Positions 1 to 8,309 of a stretch of 64,000 bases of DNA are shown here, piece after piece. Below the pieces are notes generated by a model. The model made no database searches. It saw only the letters and a list, made by a program, of their open reading frames with translations, and was not told where the DNA came from. Position 1 is the first letter of the stretch, and every line of letters starts with the position of its first letter. This stretch comes from Actinokineospora fastidiosa (GTDB lineage: Bacteria; Actinomycetota; Actinomycetes; Mycobacteriales; Pseudonocardiaceae). The stretch spans positions 1,612,001-1,676,000 of the forward strand of contig NZ_BMRB01000001.1 of assembly GCF_014648415.1 (NCBI RefSeq), given 5' to 3'. The position numbers were made by a program, and so were the translations under genes.

Positions 1-276
1 GCGCAGGCCCAGGCGAAGCTCGCTGCCGAGCAGGCCGAGCAGGCGCCCGAGGCGAAGCCCACCTGGGAGCGCAGGCAGCGCCCGACGGTCCTGTCGTTCG
101 GCGCCGAGGACGAGACCCCGGCCGCGGCGGCCCCGCAGCCGGTGGTCCCACCGCCGCCGCCCCCCGTCGCGCCGCCACCGGCCCCGGAGCCGCCGCGGCG
201 GCCCGTCCGCAGTCGGGTGCACTCCTTCGGCCCGGTCGATGACGAGGACCTGTCGGCGCAGAGGTGGATGCGGTGA
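1..276 (+). CDS. Proline-rich small protein of a type VII secretion-type operon (5' end outside window)
   Basis: The reading frame is open from base 1 and ends TGA at 274-276, so only the C-terminal 91 residues are present. It has an Ala/Gln/Glu-rich helical start, then the motif TVLSFG, a Pro-rich stretch, a second SFG motif (HSFG), an acidic DDED run and a terminal RWMR. The gene at 4899-5453 has the same order (TVLSFG, Pro-rich, LSFG, DDEDDD, SWMRR), so the two are paralogues. No enzyme domain is visible. Position next to WXG100/EspC-like genes suggests a cytosolic partner or chaperone-like role in type VII secretion; that is inference. The next gene starts on the last base of its stop codon, so the two are translationally coupled. 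Confidence 0.75.
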   Translation, partial: AQAQAKLAAEQAEQAPEAKPTWERRQRPTVLSFGAEDETPAAAAPQPVVPPPPPPVAPPPAPEPPRRPVRSRVHSFGPVDDEDLSAQRWMR

Positions 277-590
277 TGGCGCGGGGTGAGCTGCGGGTGG
301 ACACCGAGGCGGTGTCCGCGACCGTCGCCCGGTTCGCCGAGGTCACCGATGCCCTGGCGGCGATGGTCCGCTACGGCCGCGGTGACGCCTTCGCCCCGGC
401 GCGGCTCGGCCCGCTCGGGGACGCCGCGGGCCGGGCGTACGCCGACCGCGCCGACGCGCTGCTGACGTCGCTGGAGCGCGCGGTCGCCGCGGTCGACGGG
501 ATCGGCGAGGCGCTGACCGCAGCCGACCGCGCGGTGATCGACGCGGACGAGGACGCGGCGGCGATGATCACCAGGGCCGGTGAGCGGTGA
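276..590 (+). CDS. EspC/WXG100-like type VII secretion target protein
   Basis: A 104-residue helical protein with no cysteine, starting MARGELRVDTEAV. I chose ATG 276 because GAGGTGG (261-267) lies eight bases upstream; an in-frame GTG at 264 would sit inside that site. Size, all-helical Ala-rich composition and the pattern of two long helices fit the EspC/WXG100-type ESX-associated families, although no clear W-x-G is present. Its stop overlaps the start of the next large gene by GTGA, so it is probably the small partner of that protein, as WXG100 proteins are for large ESX substrates. The family call rests on fold-level resemblance and neighbours. Confidence 0.6.
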   Translation: MARGELRVDTEAVSATVARFAEVTDALAAMVRYGRGDAFAPARLGPLGDAAGRAYADRADALLTSLERAVAAVDGIGEALTAADRAVIDADEDAAAMITRAGER

Positions 591-2104
591 GCGAGGTGAG
601 CGCCGCCCTGGTCGAGCCCGCGGTGGACCCGTCGGACACCTCGACCGCGCTGGTCGACGACCTTGCCGGGGTCGCGGAGCGGATGCGCGAGGCCGGTGCG
701 TTGTACGCGCGCTGGCGGGCCCACCCGGCCGCGGCGCGGCGGTGGCCGGACGAGCCGTGGGGCACCGACCAGGACGCCCGGGCGCTGGACGACCTGCGGG
801 GCATCGACTTCGGCGTCATGGACGCCACCTTCGCCAGGATGACCGCGCTGGCGACCGCGGCGGAGGCCGTGGGGCCGCTGGTCGCGGCCGCCCGCGCGGG
901 CCTGGAGGAGCGGTGGGACAACCGGGCCGACCAGGCCGCCGCGCTGCGCCTGTCCGACTTCGCCTCGGCGCTGGGCGCCTGGCGCGACAGCGCGGGCCAG
1001 CTGGGCGCGGCGATGGAGGGCGCGCGGCGCACGGTCGCGTCGGTGCTGCGGCGCTGGGCCGACGAGGTCCGGGGCGCGGACGCGCGGGTGAGCGATCCGT
1101 CCCTGCGGCACGCCCAGATCGACCTGGTCGACGCCGCGCTGGACGCAGGCCACACCCCGCAGTCCCTGCGGACCATGGGCATCCCGCTGGGCGGCGACCC
1201 GGTCGTGCCGAGCCACGAGGTGCTGGGCTGGCTGGACGACTTCGCCGCCCGGCACAGCGCGGAGCTGGTCCGGCTGCGCCGCGGCGCGCTGGCCGCCCGC
1301 GACGCCGTCGAGCAGGTGTGGGGCGTCCTCGGGCAGGTGCTGGCCGAGGTCCCCGCCGACCCGTTCGCCGTGTTCGCCCCGCCCGAGCCCGCGCCGGACG
1401 AGACCAGGGTGACCATCCGCGACGGCGAGCACTCGATGGTGCTGACCGGTCCCGACGAGCACGGCCGCTACGAGCTGGCCCTGCCCGGCGGCACCCGGTC
1501 CCTGGACTTCTCGAACGGCCCGGTCCGCTTCACCGACGGCGACACCGCCGTCACCGCGACCCTGGTCGGCGATGGCAAGGTCGCGATCACCCTGGACGAC
1601 GGCGACGGTCCGCCGGTGACCTACACGGTGGACGCCTCCGGCGACGAACAGCCCGAGCCGGTGCCCGCCGAGACGCCGGTGAAGCCCTCCGGCGACGACG
1701 CGGGCGCGGGCGGGCCGGGCGGCGGGGCCGGTGGCCCCGGCGGACCCGGCGGCGGCTCCGCGGCGATCGGCGGGGGCGGCGCGGCGGGCGCGGACGCCGG
1801 TGCGCCGACCCCGGTGGCCGAGGGCCCCTCGACCGGGGCCGAGGCGCCCGCTGGCGACCAGCACCGCGCTGCCGCCCCGGCGGCGGCCGCGGCGGGCGGC
1901 GCGTCCGGCGGGTCCGGCGGCGGCATGGGCGGCGGCATGCCGATGGGCGGCGGGATGGGCGCGGGCGCAGGCCAGGGCCAGGGCGGCGACAACGAGCGCA
2001 AGCAGAGCGCGTGGCGCATCGCGGGCAACATCTTCGACGACAAGGACCCGGCCTCGGGCTTCGACGGGATCATCGGCATCGATCCCGGCCGCAAGCAGGC
2101 CTGA
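587..2104 (+). CDS. Large helical / Gly-rich type VII secretion-associated protein, copy A
   Basis: 505 residues in three parts. Residues 1-260 are mainly helical and resemble a PPE/LXG-like helical domain. Around 270-350 is a beta-rich section with the motif ITLDDGDGPPVTYTVD. After that comes a long Pro/Gly/Ala linker with GGGMGGG runs. The C-terminus carries a motif shared with the 2638-4884 protein: AWRIAGNIFDD here, QWRTSGNLFDD there. GTG 587 overlaps the previous stop. There is no signal peptide or membrane segment, consistent with a type VII substrate or cytosolic component. I do not recognise a named family. The shared motifs make it a diverged duplicate of the 2638-4884 protein. Confidence 0.6.
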   Translation: MSEVSAALVEPAVDPSDTSTALVDDLAGVAERMREAGALYARWRAHPAAARRWPDEPWGTDQDARALDDLRGIDFGVMDATFARMTALATAAEAVGPLVAAARAGLEERWDNRADQAAALRLSDFASALGAWRDSAGQLGAAMEGARRTVASVLRRWADEVRGADARVSDPSLRHAQIDLVDAALDAGHTPQSLRTMGIPLGGDPVVPSHEVLGWLDDFAARHSAELVRLRRGALAARDAVEQVWGVLGQVLAEVPADPFAVFAPPEPAPDETRVTIRDGEHSMVLTGPDEHGRYELALPGGTRSLDFSNGPVRFTDGDTAVTATLVGDGKVAITLDDGDGPPVTYTVDASGDEQPEPVPAETPVKPSGDDAGAGGPGGGAGGPGGPGGGSAAIGGGGAAGADAGAPTPVAEGPSTGAEAPAGDQHRAAAPAAAAAGGASGGSGGGMGGGMPMGGGMGAGAGQGQGGDNERKQSAWRIAGNIFDDKDPASGFDGIIGIDPGRKQA

Positions 2105-2124
2105 CCGTCCCTTCGCGTCCGCAA

Positions 2125-2164
2125 CGAGGTGGGAACCGGCGGAATCCCGACGGCATCCCACTCG
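2125..2164 (+). terminator. Weak stem-loop between the two secretion modules
   Basis: CGAGGTGGGA at 2125-2134 pairs with TCCCACTCG at 2156-2164 with one bulged base. It lies 21 bases after the stop of the preceding gene and has no T run. It may partly separate the two transcription units; a TAGTCT hexamer at 2217-2222 could be the -10 of the next one. Confidence 0.3.
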
Positions 2165-2258
2165 CTGCAAGCAGGTGTGATCAGCCGTTCGGACCGTCCG
2201 GGTCGGAACAGGCGAGTAGTCTGCGCAGCACGGGCCGGGTGACCGGGAGGGGAGAGCG

Positions 2259-2612
2259 GTGAGCGGTTTCGAGTACGACGCCGACGCGGTGCGGGGGTTC
2301 GCCGCGGTGTTCGCCGAGGCGCAGTCGCAGGTGTCGATGATCCAGTCGGACCTGGCGCAGAGCACGGCGAAGGCCGTCGACTTCGGCAAGCCGTGGGCGG
2401 GTCTGCAGGGCGCGGAGTTCGAGCAGTACTGGCAGGCCATCGCCAACGACCTGAAGAACCTGGCCACCCACCTCGGGGCGATCAGCGCCAGCCTCAACCA
2501 GGGCACCGACCTCGTCGTGGAGTCCGACACCTCCGGCTACAGCAACCTCAAGTCCATTGAGGACCGCATGGGGACCGGCACCGCCGACGGCGACGGCGCC
2601 GTCTACGTCTGA
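2259..2612 (+). CDS. WXG100 family type VII secretion protein
   Basis: A 117-residue helical-hairpin protein, close to the usual ~100 of the family. The central PWAGLQGAEF supplies the W-x-G turn between the two predicted helices, and the Gln/Leu-rich flanks fit the family. GTG 2259 is preceded by a strong GGGAGGGGAG ribosome site. The C-terminal tail after about residue 90 (acidic, Gly-rich) is longer than in the smallest members. It directly precedes a large protein that also has a W-x-G-type turn, the typical pairing of a WXG100 partner with a larger substrate. Export through an ESX-type membrane machine is expected, but none of the core components (EccB/C/D/E) lie in the window. Confidence 0.8.
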   Translation: MSGFEYDADAVRGFAAVFAEAQSQVSMIQSDLAQSTAKAVDFGKPWAGLQGAEFEQYWQAIANDLKNLATHLGAISASLNQGTDLVVESDTSGYSNLKSIEDRMGTGTADGDGAVYV

Positions 2613-2637
2613 GCGCCGGGCGCGTTAGGGGGCAGAA

Positions 2638-4884
2638 GTGGAATTCGAGAAGCCGGACGCCTATCAGGCGTTGGTGAACAAGTCCGCGGCGGTCGGCACC
2701 CGCGGCGAGGCGTGGGACGAGATCGGCGACCCGATGGACTACGGCGTCGACCAGCTCCTCCCCGCCTACGACACCGCCCTTGAGCTCAATCTCAACCCGA
2801 AGCCGCCGGAGAAGCGGCAGGAGGTCAACGAGCTGCGCTGGGGGAAGATCAAGAAGGACGCGGTCCGGCTGGAGGGCCTCGCCGCGGCGATGGAGAACAT
2901 CGCCCAGGTCGTCAAGAGCGGCAAGGACAAGCTCGCCCACGACTGGAAGGGCGAGTCGTTCGAGGCGTTCAAGACCGCCGTCGACCGGGTCGAGAAGACC
3001 CTCAACGACTTCGCGGGCGCGTGCAAGACGACCGCGGGCGGGCTCACCTCCGCGATGGACAGCGCCCAGCAGCTCTACTCGACCTACTCGGACAACTGCG
3101 TCAGCATCTTCGACTTCAGCTGCTTCACCAAGCCGGAGGACTGGAAGAAGGTCCAGCAGAGCGACCTCGACGCCTTCGCCGAGTCGTGCGGCGAGTGGCA
3201 CCTGAGCGTCAACTGCGACAAGGACGACGACGACGCGGGCGCGATGCTCGGCAAGTTCGCCACCAAGGGCTGGTTGGAGTGGTTCGACTCCAACGACTGC
3301 GACGAGAGCGGCGACAAGGTCCGCGGCATGGCCTCCGACGTGGCGACCAAGTCCGAGGAGGAGCGGCAGTCGATCCGGGAAAAGATCCACGGCTTCTACA
3401 CCGCGACCGACGACCTCAAGGACCAGGTCACCGAGCTGCACGACGCCGCGCTGGAGAACCTGCGCATCATGGCGGAGCTGAAGGTCTTCGCCCTGATGAA
3501 GGTGCCGGGCGCGCCGTCGGGCGACGGCGGCGGCAACGACGGCGGCGGCAATGACGACGGCGGCAATGACGACGGCGGCGGTGGCGGCAACGGCGGCGGC
3601 TCCGGGAACGGCGGCGGCTCCGGCAGCGGCGGCGGTTCGGGCAGCGGTGGCGGCGGCCAGGCGCAGATGCCGACCCCGCCCACCCCGCCGCCCCTGCCCG
3701 AGCCCGACACGGGCTCGCTGGAGAAGGACGGCAAGCCCGACCCGAACAACCCCCTCGACCCCGACAACCCCGGCGCGACCGACCCGAACGGGCCAGGGGC
3801 CGACGGCTCGCCCGGCGGCAGCGGCGCGCCGGAGACGGTGAAGATCGAGGAGGACGGCCGGACCATCGAGGTCACCAGCCCGGACAGCCAGGGCCAGGTC
3901 AAGGTGACCGTGGACGACGGCTCCGGCGAGCCCAAGACCTACACGGTCGACTTCGGCGCGGGCGGCCCGCAGCTGCCCGGCGGCGTCACCACCCTGCCCG
4001 CGCCCGCCCCGGGCTTCGGCCCGGACGGCTCGGGCGCAGGCGGCGGCGTGCCCGGCGCGGAGGGCGAGATGATCCAGCCGGGCGAGGACGGCAAGGCGGT
4101 GATCTCCGACCCGCCGATGACCATCACCGCGGAGCGGCCCGGTGGCGGCGACACCGTCGTGGTCACCGTCGACGACGGCAGCGGCGGCGAGCCGACCACC
4201 TACACCCTCGACTACTCCGACCCGGCCCAGTCGGCCACGCCGACCCCGGACGGGCCGGGCGACATCCAGGCCATGCCCGCTCCGTACGGGCCGGGCGACG
4301 TGCAGGCCATGCCCGCGCCCGCTCCGAGCGGCTTCACCGAGCCCTCGGGCGCGTGGGCCGAGCCCGCCGTGTGGTCCGAGCCGGGCGCGCCGAGCGAGCC
4401 GGTGGGCTCGGCCGTCGGCGGCCCCGGCGAGCCCGTGGGGGCCTCCGCGGGCGGGTCCGCGGGGTCCTCGGGCGAGCCCGCTGGCGTCGTGGCGGGCAGC
4501 CACGGGGAGCCGGTCGCGGTCGCCGAGTACCAGGCCACCACGCCCTCCGGCGACGGCGGCGCGTGGGGCGCGGCGGGCAGCGCGTTCGGCGACCCGATGC
4601 CGCAGGCCGCGGAGAACGCGATGGCGCAGTCCGTCACCGCCACGAGCGAGGCGGCGCTGGGCGCGGTCAGCGGCAACCCCGGCGGCGGCGACGGCAGCCA
4701 GGCAGGCGGTTCCGCGGGCATGGGCGCCATGGGCGGCGGCATGGGGGCCATGGGCGGTGCGGGCGGCGGTGGCCAGGGCGGCGACTCCGAGCGCCAGACC
4801 GGCCAGTGGCGCACCAGTGGCAACCTCTTCGACGACGACTTCGCCGATTCCCGCCTCGGCGGCTTCCTCGGCGACTTCCGCTGA
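2638..4884 (+). CDS. Large WXG-like/Gly-Pro-rich type VII secretion-associated protein, copy B
   Basis: 748 residues from GTG 2638 behind AGGGGGCAGA. Residues 1-285 are helical with a W-K-G turn at 103-105 (HDWKGESFEAF), like a WXG domain fused into a larger protein. Several cysteines occur between about 155 and 225 within an acidic stretch, so disulfides are possible after export. A Gly/Asn/Asp repeat linker starts near 297. Two beta modules follow, with VTVDDGSGEPKTYTVD and VTVDDGSGGEPTTYTLD, then a Pro/Ala/Gly-rich region and the C-terminal QWRTSGNLFDDDF. The beta motif and C-terminal motif recur in the 587-2104 protein. Function is unknown; a surface or secreted substrate is the likeliest reading. 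Confidence 0.6.
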   Translation: MEFEKPDAYQALVNKSAAVGTRGEAWDEIGDPMDYGVDQLLPAYDTALELNLNPKPPEKRQEVNELRWGKIKKDAVRLEGLAAAMENIAQVVKSGKDKLAHDWKGESFEAFKTAVDRVEKTLNDFAGACKTTAGGLTSAMDSAQQLYSTYSDNCVSIFDFSCFTKPEDWKKVQQSDLDAFAESCGEWHLSVNCDKDDDDAGAMLGKFATKGWLEWFDSNDCDESGDKVRGMASDVATKSEEERQSIREKIHGFYTATDDLKDQVTELHDAALENLRIMAELKVFALMKVPGAPSGDGGGNDGGGNDDGGNDDGGGGGNGGGSGNGGGSGSGGGSGSGGGGQAQMPTPPTPPPLPEPDTGSLEKDGKPDPNNPLDPDNPGATDPNGPGADGSPGGSGAPETVKIEEDGRTIEVTSPDSQGQVKVTVDDGSGEPKTYTVDFGAGGPQLPGGVTTLPAPAPGFGPDGSGAGGGVPGAEGEMIQPGEDGKAVISDPPMTITAERPGGGDTVVVTVDDGSGGEPTTYTLDYSDPAQSATPTPDGPGDIQAMPAPYGPGDVQAMPAPAPSGFTEPSGAWAEPAVWSEPGAPSEPVGSAVGGPGEPVGASAGGSAGSSGEPAGVVAGSHGEPVAVAEYQATTPSGDGGAWGAAGSAFGDPMPQAAENAMAQSVTATSEAALGAVSGNPGGGDGSQAGGSAGMGAMGGGMGAMGGAGGGGQGGDSERQTGQWRTSGNLFDDDFADSRLGGFLGDFR

Positions 4885-4898
4885 CCCAGGGGGCGGTC

Positions 4899-5453
4899 AT
4901 GTACCTGATGGACCAGATGGACCCGTCGGCCACCCAGCGCCGCATCGACCAGGCCACCGAGGCCGGTCGCCGGGCGATGGACCGGGCCTTGGAGCGCTCG
5001 CAGGAGCTCGACAAGGCGGCGGCCGAGGCGAACAAGCGGCGCGAACAGCTCGTCCAGGAGGCCAAGGACGAGCACGAGCGCAAGGAAGCCGCCCGCATCG
5101 CCGCGCGCGAGGCGGCGGAGAAGAAGCCCCAGAACGCCTGGGGCGACCGTCCCCAGCGGCAGACCGTGCTGTCCTTCGGCGAGAGCGAGGAGGCGCCTGC
5201 CCCACGGCAGACCCCGCCGCCCCCGCCGCCGCGCCCGGTCCCCCCGCCGCAGCACGCGCCCCAGCCGTCCGCGGCGGCCCCCAACCGCTACCTGAGCTTC
5301 GGCGCGGAGGAGGAGGCCCAGCCCCCGCCCCCGCCGCAGCCCACCCGCCCCCCGGAGCCGCCGCGCCGCCCCGCCGCACCCCCGCGCAGGCAGGCCGAGG
5401 CCACCGACGACGAGGACGACGACTGGTCGGGCCGCAGCTGGATGCGCCGGTAG
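4899..5453 (+). CDS. Proline-rich coiled-coil protein with LSFG motifs, partner of the secretion module
   Basis: 184 residues. ATG 4899 follows CAGGGGGCGG and the previous stop by 14 bases. Residues 1-75 form a charged helix of coiled-coil character (MDRALERSQELDKAAAEANKRREQ). Then come TVLSFG, a Pro-rich linker, a second LSFG, another Pro-rich stretch, DDEDDD and a terminal SWMRR. It is the intact paralogue of the truncated gene at the left edge. The short repeated LSFG motif and the invariant WMR tail look like linear binding motifs. A role as cytosolic adaptor for the large secretion proteins is inference from operon position; no enzymatic motif is present. Confidence 0.65.
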   Translation: MYLMDQMDPSATQRRIDQATEAGRRAMDRALERSQELDKAAAEANKRREQLVQEAKDEHERKEAARIAAREAAEKKPQNAWGDRPQRQTVLSFGESEEAPAPRQTPPPPPPRPVPPPQHAPQPSAAAPNRYLSFGAEEEAQPPPPPQPTRPPEPPRRPAAPPRRQAEATDDEDDDWSGRSWMRR

Positions 5454-5501
5454 GCCGGGAGCCTGCTGGTCTCCGTCGAGGGGCGATGACGCCTGGACGG
5501 T

Positions 5502-5535
5502 CCCGGGTCCGCAGGTCCACTGCCTGCGACCCGGG
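5502..5535. terminator. Strong stem-loop between convergent genes
   Basis: CCCGGGTCCGCAGG (5502-5515) pairs with CCTGCGACCCGGG (5523-5535) around a seven-base loop, with one bulged C. It lies between the rightward secretion operon and the leftward hydrolase and so can terminate both. There is no U tract, as is common in actinobacteria. Confidence 0.6.
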
Positions 5536-5616
5536 CCCTGAGGCGGATTCACTGACCGCGGTGCAGCGGGCAGTGCCTCGGCGAAGCCAGATCCGGGCCC
5601 ACGGCGCTCCGGCGTT

Positions 5617-6396
5617 CTAGGCGGCGGTGGGGAGGGTGCCCTTGATGGGCTCCTCCAGGAGCGCCGCGTAGTCCTTCACGCCCGCCAGGTGGTGCAGGAA
5701 GAACGCCGTCAGCAGGCCCCGCGCCAGTTTGCGGGCGGTGGAGTCGCCCTTGCCCTGGACGATGAGGTCGCTCCAGTGCCTGCCCTCGGTGAAGGCCATG
5801 TGGCTGGACTTGGGCAGCACGCACAGCCGGGACGGCCCGGCCCAGGTGCGGGCGATCAGCTCGGCGTGGGCGACCGGCGGGGCGACGATGTCGCGCCCGC
5901 CCGCCAGGTGCAGGGAGGGCATGGCGCAGGCGCGGGCCGCCTCGGAGGCGAACGGGCGGGTCTGGGACGCCGCCAGGGTGGCCACCGCGCGCACCCTGGG
6001 GTCCTCAGCGGCGGCCAGGACCGCGCAGCCCGCGCCGGTCGAGTGGCCCGCGAGGCCGAGCCTGGCCGGGTCGACGCTGATGTCGCCGTCGCCGAGCCGC
6101 ACGCCGACGCACACGTCCAGCGCGGTGCGCAGGTCGGCGGCCAGCAGGCGGCTCGAGGCGAAGGGACCCGATTGGGTGGCGGGCGCCGCCGTCACGATGC
6201 CCCACGACGCCAGGTGCCGGAGCAGGCCGCGGTAGCGCTCGACCGGCTGGAGCCAGCCGTGGCCGAAGGCGATCGCGGGCAGGTTCAGGCCCGTGCGCGG
6301 GGTGAACACCGCGCCGGGCAGGCCGACGAGGGCGAGGTCGCCGCGCAGGACCTCGTACGGGCCCGGGCGGGACAGCTCGTCGAGCAGGCGTGCCAT
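5617..6396 (-). CDS. Alpha/beta hydrolase (cutinase/chlorophyllase-like esterase family)
   Basis: 259 residues, a complete alpha/beta-hydrolase fold. The oxyanion-hole motif is GHGW in AIAFGHGW, the nucleophile elbow is GHSTG, the acid is probably Asp of GGRDIVAPP and the histidine is in KSSHMAF. The arrangement resembles the PET-hydrolase/chlorophyllase-type esterases, but no signal peptide is seen, so the enzyme is probably cytosolic. The substrate cannot be predicted. It is transcribed away from glmS with a 50-base shared promoter region and ends against the terminator of the upstream operon. It may help in lipid or ester turnover; no neighbour fixes a pathway. Confidence 0.75.
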   Translation of the reverse strand: MARLLDELSRPGPYEVLRGDLALVGLPGAVFTPRTGLNLPAIAFGHGWLQPVERYRGLLRHLASWGIVTAAPATQSGPFASSRLLAADLRTALDVCVGVRLGDGDISVDPARLGLAGHSTGAGCAVLAAAEDPRVRAVATLAASQTRPFASEAARACAMPSLHLAGGRDIVAPPVAHAELIARTWAGPSRLCVLPKSSHMAFTEGRHWSDLIVQGKGDSTARKLARGLLTAFFLHHLAGVKDYAALLEEPIKGTLPTAA

Positions 6397-6433
6397 GCGG
6401 GAAGCCTATCCGGGGCCGCGCGGCGCACGTGGT

Positions 6434-6439
6434 TACCCT
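6434..6439 (+). promoter_or_regulatory. -10 element of a possibly leaderless glmS mRNA
   Basis: TACCCT lies exactly seven bases before GTG 6447, so transcription would begin at or next to the start codon. No Shine-Dalgarno sequence is visible. The same spacing recurs before several other genes in the window. Confidence 0.4.
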
Positions 6440-6446
6440 GGTCGCC

Positions 6447-8309
6447 GTGTGCGGAATCGTGGGTTACGTAGGACACCGGCAGGCGCTGGACGTCGTCCTC
6501 AACGGGCTGCGGCGGCTGGAGTACCGCGGGTACGACTCGGCGGGCGTGGCGGTGCTGACCGACGCGGGCCTCACCGTCGAGCGCAAGGCGGGCAGGCTGG
6601 CGAACCTGGAGGCGCGGCTGGCCGAGGTCGGCGTCGACAGCTTCGCGGGCACCGCGGGCATGGGCCACACCCGGTGGGCCACGCACGGCGCGCCGATCGA
6701 CCGCAACTCCCACCCGCACCGCGACGCCACCGGGCGGGTCGCGGTCGTGCACAACGGCATCATCGAGAACTTCGCCGCGCTGCGGGCCGAGCTGGAGGCC
6801 GCGGGCGTCGAGCTGGCCAGCGACACCGACAGCGAGACCGCGGCGCATCTGATCGCCCGCGAGTACGGCGCGGCGAAGGAGCGCGGCGGCGGCCTCGCCG
6901 AGGCCGTGCGGACCGTGTGCCGCAGGCTGGAGGGCGCGTTCACCCTGGTCGTGTCGCACGCCGACGAGCCGGACCTGATCGTGGCGGCGCGCCGGTCGTC
7001 GCCGCTGGTGGTGGGCCTCGGCGACGGCGAGACGTTCGTCGCCTCCGACGTGGCGGCGTTCATCGAGCACACCCGCGAGGCCGTCGAGCTGGGCCAGGAC
7101 CAGCTCGTGGAGATCACCCGCGACGGCTACCGGGTCACCGACTTCCACGGCGAGGACGCCCCGGTGAAGCCGTTCACCGTCGACTGGGACCTCTCCGCCG
7201 CCGAGAAGGGCGGCCACGAGTACTTCATGCTCAAGGAGATCGAGGAGCAGCCCGAGGCGCTGGCCAACACGCTGCGCGGGCACTTCGTCGACGGGCGGGT
7301 CGTGCTCGACGAGCAGCGGCTGTCCGACCAGGACCTGCGCGACGTCGACAAGGTCTTCGTCGTCGCCTGCGGCTCGGCCTACCACTCCGGGCTGGTGGCC
7401 AAGTACGCCATCGAGCACTGGACCCGGCTGCCCGTCGAGGTCGAGCTGGCCTCGGAGTTCCGCTACCGCGACCCCGTGCTGGACCGCGACACCCTGGTGG
7501 TGGCCGTGTCCCAGTCCGGCGAGACCGCGGACACGCTGGAGGCCGTGCGCCACGCGCGCGAGCAGAAGGCCCGCGTGCTGGCGGTGTGCAACACCAACGG
7601 CGCGCAGATCCCGCGCGAGTCCGACGCGGTGCTCTACACCCACGCCGGACCCGAGATCGGCGTCGCGTCCACCAAGGCGTTCCTCGCCCAGATCGCGGCG
7701 AACTACCTGGTCGGGCTGGCCCTGGCGCAGGCGAGGGGCACCAAGTACGCCGACGAGGTGGCCCGCGAGTTCCGCGAGCTGGAGGCCATGCCCAAGGCCG
7801 TGTCCCGGGTGCTGGAGACCGTCGAGCGGGTGCGCGCGCTCGGCCGCGAGCTGGCCGACTCCAAGGCGGTGCTGTTCCTCGGCCGCCACGTCGGATACCC
7901 GGTGGCGCTGGAGGGCGCGCTCAAGCTCAAGGAGCTGGCGTACATGCACGCCGAGGGCTTCGCCGCGGGCGAGCTCAAGCACGGCCCGATCGCGCTGATC
8001 GAGGAGGGCCTGCCGGTCGTCGTGGTGATGCCGTCGCCCAAGGGCCGCGCGGTGCTGCACGCCAAGCTGGTGTCCAACATCAGCGAGATCCAGGCCCGCG
8101 GCGCGCGCACGGTCGTCATCGCCGAGGAGGGCGACGAGACGGTGCGCCCGTTCGCCGACGAGCTGATCGAGGTGCCCGCGGTGCCGACGCTGCTGCAGCC
8201 GCTGGTGTCGACGGTGCCGCTGCAGGTGCTGGCCGCCGAGATCGCCCGCGCGCGGGGGTACGACGTGGACAAGCCCCGCAACCTCGCCAAGTCCGTCACG
8301 GTCGAGTAG
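6447..8309 (+). CDS. glmS: Glutamine-fructose-6-phosphate aminotransferase (isomerizing)
   Basis: 620 residues, normal for GlmS. It makes glucosamine-6-phosphate from fructose-6-phosphate and glutamine, the entry to UDP-GlcNAc for peptidoglycan. The mature enzyme must begin with Cys2, and MCGIVGYVGHRQ fixes the start at GTG 6447 although the frame is open further upstream. Residues 1-220 are the class II glutamine amidotransferase domain (RWATHG, HNGIIEN). Two SIS sugar-binding domains follow (VACGSAYHSG, SQSGETADT, VASTKAF), and the C-terminus DKPRNLAKSVTVE carries the catalytic loop. It leads the overlapping run glmS-nnr-alr-hydrolase-tsaE, the order seen around Rv3436c in mycobacteria. Confidence 0.97.
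   Translation: MCGIVGYVGHRQALDVVLNGLRRLEYRGYDSAGVAVLTDAGLTVERKAGRLANLEARLAEVGVDSFAGTAGMGHTRWATHGAPIDRNSHPHRDATGRVAVVHNGIIENFAALRAELEAAGVELASDTDSETAAHLIAREYGAAKERGGGLAEAVRTVCRRLEGAFTLVVSHADEPDLIVAARRSSPLVVGLGDGETFVASDVAAFIEHTREAVELGQDQLVEITRDGYRVTDFHGEDAPVKPFTVDWDLSAAEKGGHEYFMLKEIEEQPEALANTLRGHFVDGRVVLDEQRLSDQDLRDVDKVFVVACGSAYHSGLVAKYAIEHWTRLPVEVELASEFRYRDPVLDRDTLVVAVSQSGETADTLEAVRHAREQKARVLAVCNTNGAQIPRESDAVLYTHAGPEIGVASTKAFLAQIAANYLVGLALAQARGTKYADEVAREFRELEAMPKAVSRVLETVERVRALGRELADSKAVLFLGRHVGYPVALEGALKLKELAYMHAEGFAAGELKHGPIALIEEGLPVVVVMPSPKGRAVLHAKLVSNISEIQARGARTVVIAEEGDETVRPFADELIEVPAVPTLLQPLVSTVPLQVLAAEIARARGYDVDKPRNLAKSVTVE

Noticed and set aside
371..2530. Long minus-strand open frame of 719 codons opposite the first secretion genes
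   Set aside because: It lies antisense to genes with clear motifs and ribosome sites, has no recognisable domain, and is rich in Arg/Ala/Gly as expected from GC-rich antisense frames.
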